From the NCBI GenBank assembly GCA_002746535.1, contig NVWA01000002.1, forward strand, positions 672-34,075: a stretch of 33,404 nt of DNA, written 5' to 3'. Both the position numbers and the translations under genes were made by a program. The stretch's first letter is position 1, and each line of letters opens with the position of its first letter. This document shows positions 31,664 to 33,404 of the stretch, in pieces. The notes below the pieces were generated by a model that saw only the letters and a program-made list of their open reading frames with translations, had not been told where the DNA came from and ran no database searches. This DNA is from Planctomycetota bacterium (GTDB taxonomy: Bacteria; Planctomycetota; GCA-2746535).

Positions 31664-32414
31664 AAAATACTTTCTTTAAAAATGGTTTTAATAATCAAAT
31701 TATATACTGTGAAAATTAGAGAATCAACATAAAAAAATAATACTTAATTTATTTATGGCTGGGAACTCATATCCAACACAAGGTTAATCGACAAATATTT
31801 CAAAAAGCGATAAAAGGCTTGGCCCTAGGTGAAATAGGGCTTCATCCATACCATTGGATGAAATTATTCATAAATGATTTAAACGTTAAACACCCCAATT
31901 AGTTTATGATAACAACAAAAAACACCTGATTTAACAAAATGTAAAAAAGGAAAGTAGTTAATTAATACATTTATTAGCAAAAGACCTCAGTAAAATGAAA
32001 TTGTAAAAATCACTTTATATAGAAACTACTTTCTGCCGTTTTTAAAAACATATCCACAATAACGATAATACTTTATCAAAATAACCCCCTGTTAAATTAA
32101 GCAAAACTGTTATTAATTTTTACTGTATTTATCAAAATTAATTTTCATTTATGAAATAATAGAATTCATTTATTTCATTTATTTCAATTTATATTTAAAC
32201 ATAAATTGAAATCAAAAAAATCTAGATCTATACTATGGAGGCTTAGGCTTTCGAAGCTAATAAAATTACAACTTTTTAAATTCATTCTGGCAAGTGTACA
32301 TTACTTTCAGGATGCCTAAAACGGATAGACCAAATGGCCAAACAAAAGAAAAAACTGAAGAGCCCAAAAATAAAATCGATCAAAAAATCAAATAATAATT
32401 TAGAGGAGACAGAA
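31664..32414. other. Intergenic region between divergent genes with a double hairpin
   Basis: No supported gene; the sequence is very AT-rich. Two hairpins lie back to back at 31822-31862: GCCCTA-GGTGAAA-TAGGGC and TTCATCC-ATACCATT-GGATGAA, with no base between. They have no T-run, so are not a clear terminator. A further imperfect hairpin lies at 32248-32266 (TTAG-GCTT-TCG-AAGC-TAA). The promoter of the PAS-protein gene must be here but could not be placed. Confidence 0.4.
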
Positions 32415-33404
32415 ATGGCAAACAAGCAATCAGGAAATGATGATAGTAACATAATGAAACAAGCTCTGGATACAGCCGGAATCAGCGTAATGATGATTGA
32501 TAGAGATTTTAACATTACCTATGCCAACAAAAGCACATACAAAATAATCAGTGACAATCTAACGACATTTAGAAAAGCATTTCCTGCTCTTGACACCTCT
32601 AAATTAATTGGAACGTGTATTGACACTTTTCATACGGATCCTAGTCATCAGAGACAGATATTAGACAATCCTGACAACCTCCCCTACATTGCCGATATTC
32701 AAGTAGAACACTTAACATTTCAATTAAACATAACAGGCATTTTTGATACTAAAGGGAATTACAATGGAAACACACTCGAATGGTCGGATGTGACTGCCGC
32801 AAGAGCGGAAAAAGTGAGAGCGGATAGCCTTCTTTCATCAATTGAAGGATCCGGCACAGCAACAATTACTTGTGACCGAGATTATAATGTTACTTATGCA
32901 AATCCCTCAACTGTTAAATTAGCTCAAGATAACCTAGACTTATTTCAAAAAACATTCGCAGGATTTACCATCGAAGGATTAGTGGGATCTAGTATTGACA
33001 TGTTTCATTCTAATCCGGCACACCAAAGAAAACTTCTCGATAATCAAGCTAACTTGCCATTTCAAACGGACATTACCATTGGCGAAAAAATATTTGCCCT
33101 GAATGTTTCGGCAATGACTAATGGCACCGGTGAATACATGGGAAATACCCTTGAATGGTCGGATGTGACAGCCACAAGAGCTTCAGCAAATAGAGCGGAT
33201 GCCCTCTTTTCTTCCATTGAAGGATCCGGCACGGCAACAATTACTTGTGATCGAGATTTTATTGTTACCTATGCAAATCCATCAACTGTTAAATTAGCTC
33301 AAGATAACCTAGACTTATTTCAAAAAACTTTCACTGGATTTACTATAGAAGGATTAGTGGGCTCTTGCATTGACATGTTCCATTCTAATCCGGCACACCA
33401 AAGA
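32415..33404 (+). CDS. Tandem PAS-domain protein, probably a methyl-accepting chemoreceptor, 3' partial
   Basis: The frame is open to the end of the window (330 codons). AGAGGAGA lies six bases before the ATG at 32415; an in-frame ATG at 32334 lacks a ribosome site. There is no membrane segment. The sequence is a row of PAS modules. The first is related (ALDTAGISVMMIDRDFNITY, then YNGNTLEWSDVT). The second begins near 32841 and the third near 33216, both with SSIEGSGTATITCDRD, YANPSTVKLAQDNLDLFQKT and SIDMFHSNPAHQR or CIDMFHSNPAHQR. The repeat period is 375 bases (125 codons) and the second and third units are almost identical in DNA. Soluble proteins with such PAS rows ending in WSDVT usually lead to an HAMP or MCP signalling domain, so a cytoplasmic chemoreceptor is the best guess. 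PAS modules bind heme or flavin or other small ligands. Confidence 0.8.
   Translation, partial: MANKQSGNDDSNIMKQALDTAGISVMMIDRDFNITYANKSTYKIISDNLTTFRKAFPALDTSKLIGTCIDTFHTDPSHQRQILDNPDNLPYIADIQVEHLTFQLNITGIFDTKGNYNGNTLEWSDVTAARAEKVRADSLLSSIEGSGTATITCDRDYNVTYANPSTVKLAQDNLDLFQKTFAGFTIEGLVGSSIDMFHSNPAHQRKLLDNQANLPFQTDITIGEKIFALNVSAMTNGTGEYMGNTLEWSDVTATRASANRADALFSSIEGSGTATITCDRDFIVTYANPSTVKLAQDNLDLFQKTFTGFTIEGLVGSCIDMFHSNPAHQR

Noticed and set aside
32334..32414. Upstream in-frame ATG as the start of the PAS protein
   Set aside because: No ribosome site; the ATG at 32415 has AGAGGAGA six bases upstream.
32282..32515. 77-codon minus-strand frame opposite the start of the PAS protein gene
   Set aside because: It is antisense to a strongly supported coding region with a good ribosome site, so it is a shadow.

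Overview
The window is AT-rich bacterial DNA that suggests a Gram-negative organism: lipoprotein signal peptides, a BamE-like lipoprotein and many secreted proteins. Two features hint at the Planctomycetes-Verrucomicrobia-Lentisphaerae group: an M56 (BlaR1-type) peptidase fused to repeated STN-like domains with a SWDDA-GTS motif, and a zinc-ribbon/TM protein with a large ectodomain. No rRNA or tRNA is visible, so the placement is an inference.

Region 1 (1-14.8 kb). The 3' part of an M56 peptidase gene ends at a good rho-independent terminator. After it, on the minus strand, are a lone secreted protein gene (1865-3472) and then a seven-gene operon running 14814 to 3817. Most junctions in the operon are ATGA or TGATG overlaps or very short gaps. 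It encodes a CBM9-type secreted protein, a membrane protein with a cytoplasmic zinc ribbon and a heparinase II/III-like ectodomain, a 943-residue beta-rich secreted protein, a fibronectin-III-like secreted protein, a small secreted protein, and two lipoproteins (one with ankyrin repeats). It looks like a polysaccharide-directed or cell-surface system of unknown function.

Region 2 (15.5-22.3 kb). Two VOC proteins and a BamE-like lipoprotein lie near an 822-residue fusion. The fusion joins a FeeM-like N-acyl amino acid synthase (GNAT fold) to a vanillyl-alcohol oxidase/p-cresol methylhydroxylase-type flavoprotein. It is transcribed away from a sigma54-dependent activator gene and has a clear -24/-12 sigma54 promoter in the shared intergenic region. 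I infer a two-step pathway that makes and oxidises an N-acylated para-phenolic amino acid such as tyrosine. This is the best candidate for a new system in the window.

Region 3 (22.5-27.9 kb). Seven intact stand-alone receiver (CheY-like) genes and one truncated receiver-like gene sit on both strands with no kinase or output domain. Part of the cluster arose by duplication of a two-gene cassette followed by deletion. A decayed DDE transposase fragment ends the cluster.

Region 4 (28-33.4 kb). Minus-strand genes encode a DUF3050 protein (heme-oxygenase-like fold), a cysteine-rich protein, a TauD-like 2-oxoglutarate oxygenase and a DUF420 membrane protein. The window ends inside a plus-strand gene for a protein with tandem PAS domains, probably a chemoreceptor.

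Regions 3 and 4 are rich in small repeats. Two copies of a ~280-bp element with terminal inverted repeats and paired REP-like hairpins each lie inside another palindromic repeat and are flanked by 10-11 bp direct repeats. This suggests a non-autonomous mobile element that targets palindromes.
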